The position numbers and the translations under genes were made by a program. From JAXGPL01 sp040766985 (GTDB taxonomy: Bacteria > Bacillota > Sulfobacillia > JAUYEG01), in assembly GCA_040766985.1 (NCBI GenBank), contig JAXGPL010000011.1, forward strand, positions 1 to 64,000: a DNA stretch of 64,000 bases, read 5' to 3'. The notes below the pieces were generated by a model that had not been told where the DNA came from, searched no databases, and worked only from the letters and a program-made list of their open reading frames with translations. Positions 26,739-36,078 of the stretch are shown here, one piece after another; the first letter of the stretch is position 1, and every line of letters begins with the position of its first letter.

Positions 26739-28093
26739 TTAGTACCACGGCCCCTTTGACTCCCCGCTCGGTTGCGGCAATGGCCTGCCCACGTGCGGTT
26801 CGGTGTAGATGCGGCCTTCCTTGACGATCACGTGCCCGTCGCGGATCACGAGATTGACTCTTGCGAGATCGTTGAGGTCGGCATCCGGACGGCCCGCGAC
26901 GACCAGCACGTCCGCCAGCTTGCCCGGCTCAAGCGTGCCCAGCAGATGGTCCACGTCGAGGATTGCTGCGTTGATCCGTGTTGCAGCCTCAAGAGCCTCA
27001 ACCGTTGTCGCGCCCGCTTCGGCGAGAAACTGCAGTTCGCGGATATACGCCTGCGGCATGAAGCGGAACCAATCCATGACGATGTCGGTGCCGACCCCGA
27101 TGGTGACGCCGGCCTGCATCATCCGCCGCAGGACCTTCAGATTGGCTTCCTTGGAGAAGGTGAACCGCCGCGAAGTCGACCCGAAGTACCCGCCCCACAG
27201 GTCGAAGATGATCGTGTACGGGATTAACGTCGGTACGGCCTGTGTGCCTCGTTCCGCCATCATCCCGATTGTGGCGTCGGTGCGCGGCAGCGGGTGCTCG
27301 ATTGTGTCGCAGCCCGCTTCGACGGCCCACTGGATGTAGAAGGTTTCGGCGTCGCACATTACCTTCAGACCGAGGGTGTGCGCCTCATCCACCGCCGCGT
27401 TGATCTCCTCACGCGAAAAGTGGCTCGCCACCTTGATTACGTCCGCCCCGGCCTTGAACTGCTGGCGCACCGCATTCCGCCAATCGTCCGGCCCCGAGGC
27501 CTCGCGGATCGTTCCGTAGCCGGCGGCTGTCGGTGACAGCCCCTCGGCGGCGTGACCCCCCGTGCCCGTGATCAGGGCGCCACACGCAAAAACCCGCGGC
27601 AGCGGCAGGCGGTTCTGCGCGACCCACGCCTTGAGCCTGAACGGCACGTCACCGTGTGACCCCGCGTCCCGCACGCTGGTGACGCCGCTCTCGGCCCAAA
27701 ACCGCAGCCGTTCGATCGCCCGCAGCGTGCAGTCGCTCAGGCTCTGAGCCTGGTCCATCGGGACGCCGGGCTCCGTGTACGTTAGGTGGGTGTGCGCGTC
27801 GATCAGTCCAGGCATGACGGTATGCCCGGATACATCCAGGATCAGTGCATCGTCCGGCCAGCCGGCGCCGTCCGCCGGCAGGATCCTCTCGATCCGGTTG
27901 CCCCTGATCACCACGGAGCCGGGCGCAGCCGGCGAACCGGTCGCCGTCCAAACCCGGCCTCCCTGAGCACAGTCGTCTTGTCGGTGCTCCGGTCCCGCGT
28001 GGGTACCGGGACTCGGCGCGGATCATCGGAAACCGGTGTCTTCGCATCGAGCCATCTGCGCCGCTCGGTGTAACAAATGCTCTCGTTTGCCAT
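26739..28093 (-). pseudogene. Imidazolonepropionase-like amidohydrolase, one homopolymer frameshift
   Basis: The translation signal is GGGAGGAATTGATATG at 28093. The first frame (MANESICYTERRRWLD) ends early, whereas the amidohydrolase body is in another frame from about 27960: VVIRGNRIERI, VMPGLIDAHTHL, GADVIKVASHFS, IEHPLPRTD, VGTDIVMDWF and TLEPGKLADVLVV. If a GGG run near 27962 (minus strand CTCAGGGAGG) had one more G, the frames would join as LRGGRVWTATGSPAAPGSVVIRG, a normal family N-terminus. The protein is then about 450 residues with the HxH, Lys and Asp metal ligands intact. It probably hydrolyses a cyclic amide or dipeptide; substrate unknown. It converges with the SpoIID-like gene. 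Confidence 0.8.
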
Positions 28094-28257
28094 ATCAATT
28101 CCTCCCAGGGCCGGCTGTCGTGCGCGGCCACAGAGGGCGTGCTTCGGGGCACAGAGCCCGTCCTCCTTCGGGCGGATTGCGACCCCGGAGCGCGTGCAGG
28201 CGCGACGGCCCGTGCCGGTGAACCCGTTGGCAATCCGACCGTAGGGGAGGAAGCGGT

Positions 28258-29241
28258 ATGAAGCTGTTGGTGTTGGGGGGCACGCGTTTTCTTGGGCTCC
28301 ATCTGGTTGAGGCCGCCAGGGCAGCGGGACATGAGGTGGCCGTGTTTAACCGCGGGCTGTCCCGCCCCGAGGCGCTGCCCGGGATCGAGAACCTGCGCGG
28401 CGACCGCGACGGCGGCCTCGATGCCCTGGCCGGACGAGAGTGGGATGCGGTGATTGACACTTCGGGCTACTTTCCCCGCGTGGTCGGCCTGGCCGCCCGG
28501 TTCTTCGCCGACCGCGCGGAGCGCTACGTGTTCATCTCGACGATCTCGGTGTACGCCGACTTTTCCCGCCCTGGACTGACCGAGCAGGCCGAACTGGCGA
28601 CCACCGACGCCCCGGCCTCCGAGTCGCGGGACGGCCGGACGTACGGCGCGCTCAAAGCCCTGTGTGAGGCCGAAGTGCTGCGGGCCGTGCCGGAACGCTC
28701 GCTGATCATCCGGCCCGGCCTGATCGTCGGCCCCCATGACCCGACGGACAGGTTCACCTACTGGCCGCTGCGCGCCGCAAGGGGCGGGACCGTCCTCGCA
28801 CCCGATGGGCCGGGCTGCCCGACGCAGTTCATCGATGCCCGGGATCTGGCCGCCTGGACTGTCCGTATGGCCTGCAGGGGCGGGACTGGTATCTACCACG
28901 CCACGAGCCGTGCCGGTCAGTTCACCCTCGGCGATGTCCTGCAGGTGTGCCGAAGTGCGGTTTCCGCCGCGTCGGATCTCGAGTGGGTTTCCGAGGAGTT
29001 CCTGCTCAGGGCGGGGGTGACGCCGTGGATGGACCTTCCCCTCTGGGTTCCCGAGGCCCAGTCCGGGATGCTCATAGTCTATTGTCGCAAGGCTTTCGGG
29101 GCCGGACTCAGTATCCGTCCTATTACGGAAACCGTTACGGACCTGCTCGCGTGGGCTGCGACAAGGAGTGCCGCGCAATTGCGTGCAGGTCTGAGTCCCG
29201 AGCGCGAGGCCGCTCTGCTCGAGCAATGGAGGAGCCGCTAA
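28258..29241 (+). CDS. NAD-dependent epimerase/dehydratase (extended SDR)
   Basis: ATG 28258 follows GGGGAGGAAG. The 327-residue protein has the Rossmann motif LVLGGTRFLG at the N-terminus, DAVIDTSGYFP, VFISTISVYAD and the catalytic YGALK (Tyr-x-x-x-Lys). LIIRPGLIVGPHDPTDRFTYW follows. It resembles the nucleoside-diphosphate-sugar epimerase-like and mRNA-binding-like reductases in this superfamily. The divergent amidohydrolase upstream shares the gap 28094-28257. Substrate unknown. Confidence 0.8.
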   Translation: MKLLVLGGTRFLGLHLVEAARAAGHEVAVFNRGLSRPEALPGIENLRGDRDGGLDALAGREWDAVIDTSGYFPRVVGLAARFFADRAERYVFISTISVYADFSRPGLTEQAELATTDAPASESRDGRTYGALKALCEAEVLRAVPERSLIIRPGLIVGPHDPTDRFTYWPLRAARGGTVLAPDGPGCPTQFIDARDLAAWTVRMACRGGTGIYHATSRAGQFTLGDVLQVCRSAVSAASDLEWVSEEFLLRAGVTPWMDLPLWVPEAQSGMLIVYCRKAFGAGLSIRPITETVTDLLAWAATRSAAQLRAGLSPEREAALLEQWRSR

Positions 29242-29317
29242 ACCATTAAGTGCCATATCGGCCGCTGCTGGCTGGCGTGTTTTGCTAGGGCAGAATATGC
29301 CCAAAGGAGGTGAGACG

Positions 29318-29545
29318 ATGGAGCGTTACGACGACAAGAACAAAGAGGACAGGGACAACTTCAAGGATTGGGACAACAAGAACAACGACGACAAGAACCT
29401 CGATAAGAATATCAACAAGGACAACCTCAACAAGGATAAGGATAACCTCAACAAAGACAACTTTGGCGAGGGCAACCTCAACAAGGACAACGACAATCGC
29501 TCCGAGTTCTCGGAGGATCTTGCGCCACGCCGGAGGCGCCGCTAG
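29318..29545 (+). CDS. Small Asn/Asp/Lys-rich repetitive protein
   Basis: ATG 29318 has a perfect AAAGGAGGTGA site. The 75-residue product is almost only N, D, K and L with repeats such as DNLNKDKDNLNKDN, and ends in an RRRRR tail. There is no hydrophobic core, so it is probably disordered. The codons reflect AAC/AAG/GAC runs unlike neighbouring genes. The strong ribosome site suggests high expression. No family is recognised; a spore or stress-protective small protein is only a guess. Confidence 0.7.
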   Translation: MERYDDKNKEDRDNFKDWDNKNNDDKNLDKNINKDNLNKDKDNLNKDNFGEGNLNKDNDNRSEFSEDLAPRRRRR

Positions 29546-29583
29546 CCCTCCTTATACTTGCCTGCTGACCTGTATGTTCCCGG

Positions 29584-29607
29584 GGGCGCACCATACCAGG
29601 TGCGCCC
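29584..29607 (+). terminator. Hairpin terminator after the Asn/Asp/Lys-rich gene
   Basis: GGGCGCACC and GGTGCGCCC form a perfect 9-bp stem around ATACCA, followed by TCTTGG. It lies 38 bases after the stop. Confidence 0.6.
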
Positions 29608-29748
29608 TCTTGGCGCCGGTTCGCCTCCAGCCCCCCGTTTGGAGTCGGCCACCCGGCGGAGATTCCGCGCCATGACCAACACTTTTTCCGGAACTCGCCC
29701 GTGGTCGAATCGTCAAATGCCGTGGAAACTGGAGGAGGTGAAATTCAG

Positions 29749-30135
29749 ATGAGAAACAGGGGTCTTGTCGCAGCAATCGCCCTCGTCGTAGTCCTTGCGG
29801 TAGGCTTTGTGGTGGTGGCTCACTTCCGCAGCGCAGAGGCTCTTTCCGAGGGGAAGGAGCGGGTGATCAACCTCAAGGTTGGCGACACATACACGGTGGT
29901 TCTCGACTCGAATCAGTCAACGGGCTATTCATGGGCGCCCACCTTTGACTCCGCCTTGCTTGAACTGGTAGACCAGGAGTTCACGGCGTCGACAACGATG
30001 CTCGGCGCAGCCGGCCAAGAGCACATCCGATTCAGGGCTCTTGCCAAGGGGACCACGGAGGTGCGGTTCGCCTACCAGCGGGCCTGGGAAGGCAACGCTG
30101 AACGGGTCGCAACCTACCAGTTCAACATCAAGTAA
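29749..30135 (+). CDS. Chagasin-type (I42) peptidase inhibitor
   Basis: ATG 29749 follows GGAGGAGGTG by eight bases. The 128-residue product has an N-terminal membrane or signal segment (LVAAIALVVVLAVGFVVVAHF) and a chagasin-like domain: LKVGDTYTVVLDSNQSTGYSWAP, then FRALAKGTTEVRFAYQRAWE. The NxxTGYxW motif is the hallmark of inhibitor family I42, which blocks papain-like cysteine proteases. It is probably exported and anchored. No cysteine protease gene is next to it. Confidence 0.85.
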   Translation: MRNRGLVAAIALVVVLAVGFVVVAHFRSAEALSEGKERVINLKVGDTYTVVLDSNQSTGYSWAPTFDSALLELVDQEFTASTTMLGAAGQEHIRFRALAKGTTEVRFAYQRAWEGNAERVATYQFNIK

Positions 30136-30143
30136 GGGTTTCG

Positions 30144-30503
30144 TCAAAGCGTGCGGCGAAGGTGGTCCGGGCCACCTTCGTTTGCCGCATCTGTCCTCTC
30201 CTGGTCTCCTGTCGCACGTACGCGACCTGTGTACCTGTCAACGTGCTGCACCGCTCCGCACGAATCGCACACGAACTGCTCCAGCTCGCGCCGCACCTCG
30301 TTGACCGTACCACACTCGGTGCAGGTCAGTGGCCAGAAGTCCCCCTCATTGGTGCCGATCATCGCGAGGGTGGTAAAAGACAGCAGTGTAACGACCCAGG
30401 CCGGGGGAAAGACGAACCCCAGCCCGAGAGTAGCCAGAACGACTGCGGCAGCGGTCAGCCTGGCTTGCCTTGCCGAGGCTTTCTTAGTCGTTGGGTCTCT
30501 CAT
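30144..30503 (-). CDS. Small zinc-ribbon membrane protein
   Basis: A 119-residue protein with two membrane helices in the first half (about residues 17-30 and 32-49) followed by a zinc ribbon: CTECGTVNEVRRELEQFVCDSCG. Two CxxC pairs are about 18 residues apart. The last 30 residues are charged and lie over the shared terminator hairpin, so the native end is uncertain. I do not recognise the family. It converges with the I42 inhibitor. Confidence 0.55.
   Translation of the reverse strand: MRDPTTKKASARQARLTAAAVVLATLGLGFVFPPAWVVTLLSFTTLAMIGTNEGDFWPLTCTECGTVNEVRRELEQFVCDSCGAVQHVDRYTGRVRATGDQERTDAANEGGPDHLRRTL
30157..30180. terminator. Bidirectional hairpin between convergent genes
   Basis: CGAAGGTGG (30157-30165) pairs with CCACCTTCG (30172-30180) around a 6-base loop, with an outer GCGG/CCGC pair. 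It lies between the I42 inhibitor and the zinc-ribbon gene, inside the 3' end of the latter, and is followed by TTTG on the plus strand. Confidence 0.6.
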
Positions 30504-30671
30504 ATGCGCTCAGTAAGAGAATCGGCAGAGTCAAACACTACTTGAGGTTTCCAGTAGCGAATCTTGCACCTGTTTGCGCTGACCGCAGGAACCGCGTCAT
30601 CGGGCCGTCGTGAAGGGGAGGCTACCCATGCCATTGCGGTTATGTCAAATCTGCTGCATCCGCAAAGAGAG

Positions 30672-30699
30672 GCCCGGGTGTCCTGACGGATACCCGGGC
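30672..30699 (-). terminator. Hairpin after the DUF1540 gene
   Basis: GCCCGGGT (30672-30679) pairs with ACCCGGGC (30692-30699), with an inner TCC/GGA pair. It lies 22 bases past the DUF1540 stop; on the minus strand it is followed by CTCTCTTTG. Confidence 0.55.
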
Positions 30700-30721
30700 G
30701 CACGTTCGCCGCGCGTTATGA

Positions 30722-31021
30722 CTACCTACTGCGGGGTTGGCTCTGGGAGCCCTGCGTCAACTGGTTGCCGATCTTGTAGACGTTGTCCACCTGGTGCTCG
30801 TCCTTCTCCTGTTTGCTGATGAACGTCTTGCAGCACGTCGCCTCACATCGCCCGACCGGGGTGTCAACCTGGCTGATCATGGAGGCGTCCATTCCGTGGA
30901 AGGACTGGGCGCCGACCTGGTCGCCGGTGATGACGATCGACGAAGCCTCGCAGTAGTTGCCCGTCATCCAGTAGTGGCAGTTGCTGACGCTACAGCGGAT
31001 CCGTTCCTTGTCCGGGCTCAT
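30722..31021 (-). CDS. DUF1540 Cys-rich protein
   Basis: ATG 31021 has an AAAGGAGGGG site. The 99-residue product contains the DUF1540 pattern RCSVSNCHYWMTGNYCEASSI and a second half-motif VGRCEATCCKTF. Conserved Cys residues in such CxxxxCxxxxxxxxC motifs are expected to bind metal. Members are small Clostridia proteins of unknown function. It has its own terminator and is probably monocistronic. Confidence 0.8.
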   Translation of the reverse strand: MSPDKERIRCSVSNCHYWMTGNYCEASSIVITGDQVGAQSFHGMDASMISQVDTPVGRCEATCCKTFISKQEKDEHQVDNVYKIGNQLTQGSQSQPRSR

Positions 31022-31143
31022 TTGGTCCCCTCCTTTGGTGGTCTAGGTACGCTGACAGAGCGTCACCAAATCGCAAAATGTAGCTTGCCCAGGATGCCGC
31101 CTGGCGCCCGCGTGGCGGCGCCGCGATAGGAAACCGCAGTTCG

Positions 31144-32304
31144 ATGCTGAAACTTGCTGGACGAGAGGGGGCGTTAACCCTGCATACTGCAACTTACGCC
31201 CAACGTGCCGCATCGCTCCAGACCCTTCTGGGCCGTGTGCCGCGTGTCGAACTGGGCATCTGGCCGACACCCGTGCAGCACCTACCGAGGCTCGGCCGTG
31301 CGCACGGGGCTCGCAACCTGCTGGTCAAGAGAGACGACATGTCCGGCCTTGGCCTCGGCGGCAACAAGGTTCGCTCACTCGAATTCCTGCTCGGGGCGGC
31401 GCTTGCAGAGGGAGCCGACACGGTGATTGCAGGAGGCGGGCTGCAGTCCAACCTCTGTCGCCTCGCGGCGGCGGCCGCGGCAAAGCTCGGGCTGGAGTGC
31501 GTGCTGGTGCACAACGATGAGCGCCCCGGTTTCTACCAGGGGAACATGTTGCTCAACCACCTCGCCGGGGCGCGCCAGGTGTTCGCAGGGCCCGTCGGCG
31601 AAGACGAGCGCGAGGCCCTCTGCGATTCGATCGCAGCGCAGGTCAGGCGCGACGGCGGCCGTCCGTATGTCATCCGCAACGGGGCATCAACCTCGCTGGG
31701 AGCTCTCGGGTACGTTCGCGCCGCGCTTGAGCTGTATGGGCAGTCGGTTTCCATGGGTCTCGACCTGGCCAACGTCGTGATCGTCGGCGCGATGGGCGGC
31801 ACTGCTGGTGGGCTGGTGCTTGGACTTGCCCTGTTGGGTGCGCCGTTCCGCGCCCACGTGATCAGTGTTGAGTACCCGAAGGACGAATTGGCCCGGCGTC
31901 TTTTGGAGCTCGCCGCAGGCGCCCTTGACGTTCTGGAGAGATGCAGGCTGCCGCATGAGCCGCATCTGGCGCCTGCGTCGTTCGATACGGCAGCAGTGGT
32001 ATGGGAGGAATACCTCGGGCCCGGCTATGCCCTCGACTCGGACGACTCCCGGGCTGCTCTCTTTGCCGCGGCCAGGCTTGAAGGGCTCTATCTTGAGCCC
32101 GTCTACACCGCAAAGACCCTCGCCGGATGTCTTGACCTCCTTGAGTGCAACCGCATCGAACGGGACCGGGGTTGCTGCTTCTTTCACACTGGGGGAAGCG
32201 GTGCGCTGTTCGGGCTGGCCGGCAGATTGCAGCCGCAAGATCCGGGCCACAAGGTCAATTCAGCACAGAAAAGGGCCGATAACGAAGGTATCAAGGAAGG
32301 GTGA
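31144..32304 (+). CDS. PLP-dependent D-cysteine desulfhydrase / ACC deaminase family enzyme
   Basis: A 386-residue fold-type II PLP enzyme. LGIWPTPVQHLPRL and LVKRDDMSGLGLGGNKVRSLEFLLG carry the Schiff-base Lys in GGNK(V)RS; AGGGLQSNLCR follows in place of the usual SNH motif. VVIVGAMGGTAGGL binds the phosphate, and FHTGGSGALFGL ends the domain. The family degrades D-cysteine to pyruvate, H2S and ammonia, or opens ACC; which reaction applies cannot be decided. An N-terminal extension of about 20 residues may not be translated. The gene leads toward fapA with a 42-base gap. Confidence 0.8.
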   Translation: MLKLAGREGALTLHTATYAQRAASLQTLLGRVPRVELGIWPTPVQHLPRLGRAHGARNLLVKRDDMSGLGLGGNKVRSLEFLLGAALAEGADTVIAGGGLQSNLCRLAAAAAAKLGLECVLVHNDERPGFYQGNMLLNHLAGARQVFAGPVGEDEREALCDSIAAQVRRDGGRPYVIRNGASTSLGALGYVRAALELYGQSVSMGLDLANVVIVGAMGGTAGGLVLGLALLGAPFRAHVISVEYPKDELARRLLELAAGALDVLERCRLPHEPHLAPASFDTAAVVWEEYLGPGYALDSDDSRAALFAAARLEGLYLEPVYTAKTLAGCLDLLECNRIERDRGCCFFHTGGSGALFGLAGRLQPQDPGHKVNSAQKRADNEGIKEG

Positions 32305-32346
32305 CAGCATTGGGCCCACCTCTTCACGGTCTGCCGGGAGATTAAG

Positions 32347-34026
32347 ATGGATGCCGCGCCGGATCGCCGTACGGCAGGTTTCGGACCATCCGGGCCGCAT
32401 CTCGACGTTGAGGCGGTCACTGACCCAGCGTTGCTTGAAACCCTCAGAGTCCTTAAGCCGGACCACTACTATGATCTCCTGCAGGTCGTCGGTTCCGCCG
32501 CGGCAGGCCTCGACCTTGTCGCCCCCGGCCAAGTTCTGGCCCGATTCACGCTGCCCGATGCCGGCGACGCTACGGACACCGCCTCAGAAGATGGGCATTC
32601 AGGCGTCGGCCAGGATTACGACGGCGGCACCCGTGTGCTCGCCCGCACCGCCGGCCATGGCACGGAGTTCGATGCCGAGAGCCTCACGGTTGTCGCCCGC
32701 GCCGCCGGGATCGTCCTGTACGACGGAGAGCAGGTCGGTGTGATGCCGCTGGCGCGCGACGGCCGAGTCGAGGTCGCCGTAAACGCCGACGCGAGTGAAG
32801 CACACGCAACCCTCACCCCGCCGGGGCCGGAAAGCAAGCCGGTCTCGGTCGCCGACGTCGCCCAAGGACTGGCTTCCTCTGGAGTCCGGTTGGGCGTGGA
32901 TCAGGCAGCTATTGAGCAGGCCGTAAGCGAGCTTGAGGCGACGGGCCAACGCGTGTGCGCGAAGGTGGCGTCGGGGCGCCGGCCGCAGCCCGGGACCGAT
33001 GGCGCCATCGAGTACCTGGTCGACATCGGAAACCTGCCCGTCGCGGCGGACAGCGGCGACAGGATTGATTTCAAGAACCTCAACATTATCTGCGGCGTCG
33101 AGCGCAACCAGGCTCTCGTCAGGCGAATTCCGGCGACTAAGGGCGTACCTGGGTATACCGTGACCGGGAGGATCCTGCCGGCCAAGGACGGCCGCGAGGC
33201 GCAGCTACCACTGGGTTCAAACGTTCAGGTCGATCCAGGAGACCCGAACGTCCTCCGTTCGGCCATCGACGGCAATCTCAGGGTGGTCCAGGGCAAGATC
33301 GAGGTCAACAAGAGCTTCACTGTCCCAGGGAACGTGGATTACTCCACCGGGCACATCAAGTACGATCATTCGGTGGTCATCCGCGGCGACGTCAAGGGCG
33401 GCTTCAACGTCGAATGTGGTGGGGACCTCGAAGTCAAGGGAGCCGTTGAGGACTGCGGCGTGCGCGCCGGAGGCGGCGTGCTGATCCGCGGCGGGTTCAT
33501 GGGCCAGGGGGCGGGGATGATCCGGGCCGGCGGAGCGGTGCGACTTGGCTTCGGCCGCAACCAGACCGTGCAGTGCTCGGGCCCGTTGATCGTTGAGCGC
33601 GAGGCGATCAACATGACCCTCCGGTCGGACGACTCCGTCTCTGTCGCCGGGCTTCTCGTCGGCGGCGAGGTCATGGCGCGCAACCGCATCGAGTGCCGTA
33701 TCGCGGGCAACCCCAGCGGTTCGCGAACAAGGCTTGAGGTCGGCGTGGTGTGTGAGCTGGTTCAGGCCGCTGCCGGCCTGGCCAGGGAGATTGAGGTGAT
33801 GCGCCGCCGCCACCAGCCCGAACAAGAGGTCGCCGTGCTGGAGCAGCGGCATAAAGCATTGCTCGAGCAAGCCTACGCGATCGGTTCGGCGACCATCGTC
33901 GTCAAGGAACGAATCAACCCCGGTGTGCTGGTCAAGATCGGAGCGGCCCCGGTTATCAGATTTGCCGAAGAAACCCGCGGCCCCGTCGTATTCACCCTTC
34001 GTGACGGCGAGGTCAAGATTTCCTAG
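32347..34026 (+). CDS. FapA family (DUF342) polymerising protein
   Basis: ATG 32347 gives 559 residues. The N-terminal part holds EYLVDIGNLPVA...DRIDFKNLNIICGVERNQAL and IPATKGVPGYTVTGRILPAKDGRE, the standard FapA core. A right-handed beta-helix follows, with repeated glycine-rich turns (VVIRGDVKGGFNVECGGDLEVKG, VEDCGVRAGGGVLIRGG). The end has a coiled coil (about 465-505). FapA relatives bind the FliMN-type or membrane surfaces; no flagellar genes are seen here, so the role is unassigned. Confidence 0.85.
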   Translation: MDAAPDRRTAGFGPSGPHLDVEAVTDPALLETLRVLKPDHYYDLLQVVGSAAAGLDLVAPGQVLARFTLPDAGDATDTASEDGHSGVGQDYDGGTRVLARTAGHGTEFDAESLTVVARAAGIVLYDGEQVGVMPLARDGRVEVAVNADASEAHATLTPPGPESKPVSVADVAQGLASSGVRLGVDQAAIEQAVSELEATGQRVCAKVASGRRPQPGTDGAIEYLVDIGNLPVAADSGDRIDFKNLNIICGVERNQALVRRIPATKGVPGYTVTGRILPAKDGREAQLPLGSNVQVDPGDPNVLRSAIDGNLRVVQGKIEVNKSFTVPGNVDYSTGHIKYDHSVVIRGDVKGGFNVECGGDLEVKGAVEDCGVRAGGGVLIRGGFMGQGAGMIRAGGAVRLGFGRNQTVQCSGPLIVEREAINMTLRSDDSVSVAGLLVGGEVMARNRIECRIAGNPSGSRTRLEVGVVCELVQAAAGLAREIEVMRRRHQPEQEVAVLEQRHKALLEQAYAIGSATIVVKERINPGVLVKIGAAPVIRFAEETRGPVVFTLRDGEVKIS

Positions 34027-34131
34027 CCCCGCAAACCCCACAATGGAAGGAATTGGCATACACTCCCCCGAATGATCCTCTGAGGGATGCGGCGCAGGTC
34101 TTCCGACGGGGCTGCGTCCCATGGAGAGCAA

Positions 34132-34746
34132 GTGCCCACACGCAGGTTGTTGCTGTTCTTTCTAGTCGCTGCGCTGGCCGTTGGCGCACCTGGATGCCGG
34201 GGCACACCGGACCGCCGGACCAACGTCGTCGCCGCCGGCGGAGGGGCGGTTGAGCCTGGCACTTCGTCCCAGGGAGAAGGTCCGGGAGAGCAGCCGCTGA
34301 TCGTCGAGCCCGAGCCGTCACCGCTGTACGTGTATGTCAGCGGAGCCGTCGCACATCCGGGAGTGTACCAACTGCCGCCCGGCGCCCGCGGCTGCGACGC
34401 GCTTGCAGCCGCAGGCGGGTCAGCCAAGGATGCCCGGCTTGAGCTGGTCAACCTTGCGGCGCCGTTGTCGGACGGTCAACAACTGCATATCCCTTCGCGG
34501 GCAGAGGCTGCGGCGTCAACGCAGCCGGGTGTGGATACGGTGGCACGCGGCCCCCTTAACGTCAACCGGGCGACTGCCGGGCAGTTGGTGGAGTTGCCGG
34601 GCATCGGCGTCGTACTTGCGGGGCGGATCATCGCTTACCGGGCCGAGCACGGCCCGTTCGCCAACGCCGACGAGTTGCTGGCCGTGCCAGGCATCGGAGA
34701 GAGCAGGCTCAAGGACATCAGGCCGCTGATATCCTTCGGGCCCTAG
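34132..34746 (+). CDS. comEA: ComEA competence DNA receptor
   Basis: GTG 34132 follows GGAGAGCA; 204 residues. An N-terminal hydrophobic segment (LLLFFLVAALAVGAPGC) anchors the protein, with a Cys that could be a lipobox though the -3 residue is not typical. An SLBB-like domain follows (YVYVSGAVAHPGVYQLPPGARGCDAL). The C-terminal helix-hairpin-helix repeat is PLNVNRATAGQLVELPGIGVVLAGRIIAYR plus LLAVPGIGESRLKDIR. ComEA binds double-stranded DNA at the outer face of the membrane and hands it to ComEC, encoded 1.9 kb away. Here comEC is separated by DUF401 and plsY on the other strand. Confidence 0.9.
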   Translation: MPTRRLLLFFLVAALAVGAPGCRGTPDRRTNVVAAGGGAVEPGTSSQGEGPGEQPLIVEPEPSPLYVYVSGAVAHPGVYQLPPGARGCDALAAAGGSAKDARLELVNLAAPLSDGQQLHIPSRAEAAASTQPGVDTVARGPLNVNRATAGQLVELPGIGVVLAGRIIAYRAEHGPFANADELLAVPGIGESRLKDIRPLISFGP

Positions 34747-34777
34747 GCCGGAGCCGCGTCGGGGGCGGCCCGCTGCT

Positions 34778-35998
34778 TTAGACGCTCAGCGCAAACAACA
34801 CTCCCGAGGTCGCCGCCACCGCCAGGAGGAACGGCCAGTAGACCCGGTAGATCGCAAGGATCCGGCACCTGAAGTGCTCAAGCGTCAGGACCTGGCACAT
34901 GTGTAATGGGGACCCGAAGTAGGCCAGAAAGGTCGCGGTGAACATCAGGGATGTGTATGGCACAATTGGGTCCCCCGCCTTGAGCATGGGCATGAGCAGG
35001 GGGAAACATATCGCAACGCTCGTCGACTGCGAGGCCGACACCAAGCCGACCAGCACCGGCACGATGATGAAGAAGACGGCGGGATGCCAGCCGTTTCCCG
35101 CAAGAGCGAGCACAATACGTTCAACGGTGCCGCCGGCCTGCATCAGCCCGCGGAAGACCATTACGCCGACCATCGCCGCTACGAGCTTGCGGTCAATGCC
35201 CCTGTAGAAGATGGCCGGCTCAAGCCTGCCGTGTCTATAGCCGAGCGCTGTCGCAAGAGCAATGCCCCCCAGGAGAGACAGGTAAAGCGGCCAGTTCAGC
35301 ACCAAAGCGAGAGCCAAGCTCAGCAGCAACGGCCCACCGGTCAACAAGAACCGTGGCAGATCCCGCCAGGGGTTCCAGGTCTCGGCCTGTGCGGTTTCAC
35401 GCGGGCCGTCCCGCAACAGCAGCAGGTATCCTGCCACCCCGCCGACGAGGGTGATCGGCCACTGGTAGGCAGCGATCCTTTGAATTGACACGTTGGTCAG
35501 TTGGGATGCAAGAATCAGGCTCGGGCCGAACGGATAGATGAAGAACCATATATGTCTAAAGACCAGGTTGATGGCTGCCTTGCGTTCGCGGGTGTAGTCC
35601 AAGCGTTCGGCAAGCCGGTCGACGAGCGGCGCCGATATGACCGCGCCGCCGAGCACGGGCATCAGTCCGATCAGCCCGGGTATCGCGACCAGCGCCGCGC
35701 GCGTGCTGCGCAGCAGCCTGACCAGCGCGTCCACCATTTGACCGAGCAGGTCGAACTCCTGCATGAGCCGCGCGAGCAAGCCGATCAGGGCTACGGTCAG
35801 GGCAAACTCGATGGTCTGCCACGCTACCGCCGACTGCCACGCGACCTGCGCCGCACGCACTGGGCCGACCCTGGAAGTCAGGCCGAGGGCAAGTGACGCA
35901 GCCGCCATCGCGTACATCAGGTGGACCTTGCGGTTGACCAGATAGAGGATCAGTCCAAATGCCACTATGACGCCTGCGATTTCGAGCAATAAGGTCAC
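34778..35998 (-). CDS. DUF401 membrane transporter-like protein
   Basis: A 406-residue protein with about ten to twelve membrane helices. PGLIGLMPVLGGAVISAPLVD, INLVFRHIWFFIYPFGPSLILAS and FGSPLHMCQVLT are the family-typical blocks. It resembles divalent-anion/symporter-like (IT superfamily) permeases. Substrate is unknown. It is between comEA and plsY, and transcribed opposite to both com genes. Confidence 0.75.
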   Translation of the reverse strand: MTLLLEIAGVIVAFGLILYLVNRKVHLMYAMAAASLALGLTSRVGPVRAAQVAWQSAVAWQTIEFALTVALIGLLARLMQEFDLLGQMVDALVRLLRSTRAALVAIPGLIGLMPVLGGAVISAPLVDRLAERLDYTRERKAAINLVFRHIWFFIYPFGPSLILASQLTNVSIQRIAAYQWPITLVGGVAGYLLLLRDGPRETAQAETWNPWRDLPRFLLTGGPLLLSLALALVLNWPLYLSLLGGIALATALGYRHGRLEPAIFYRGIDRKLVAAMVGVMVFRGLMQAGGTVERIVLALAGNGWHPAVFFIIVPVLVGLVSASQSTSVAICFPLLMPMLKAGDPIVPYTSLMFTATFLAYFGSPLHMCQVLTLEHFRCRILAIYRVYWPFLLAVAATSGVLFALSV

Positions 35999-36078
35999 CT
36001 GATTGCGAAGAGAGTGAGCAGCAATACGGCGAGGAGTTGGACGGCGGCAGTAAAATTCCTGCTAGGTGTGTTGCATGC

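Noticed and set aside
27649..29304. Long minus-strand open frame of 551 residues over the epimerase gene
   Set aside because: It is Pro/Arg/Gly-rich shadow sequence opposite a well-supported epimerase and partly out of frame with the amidohydrolase.
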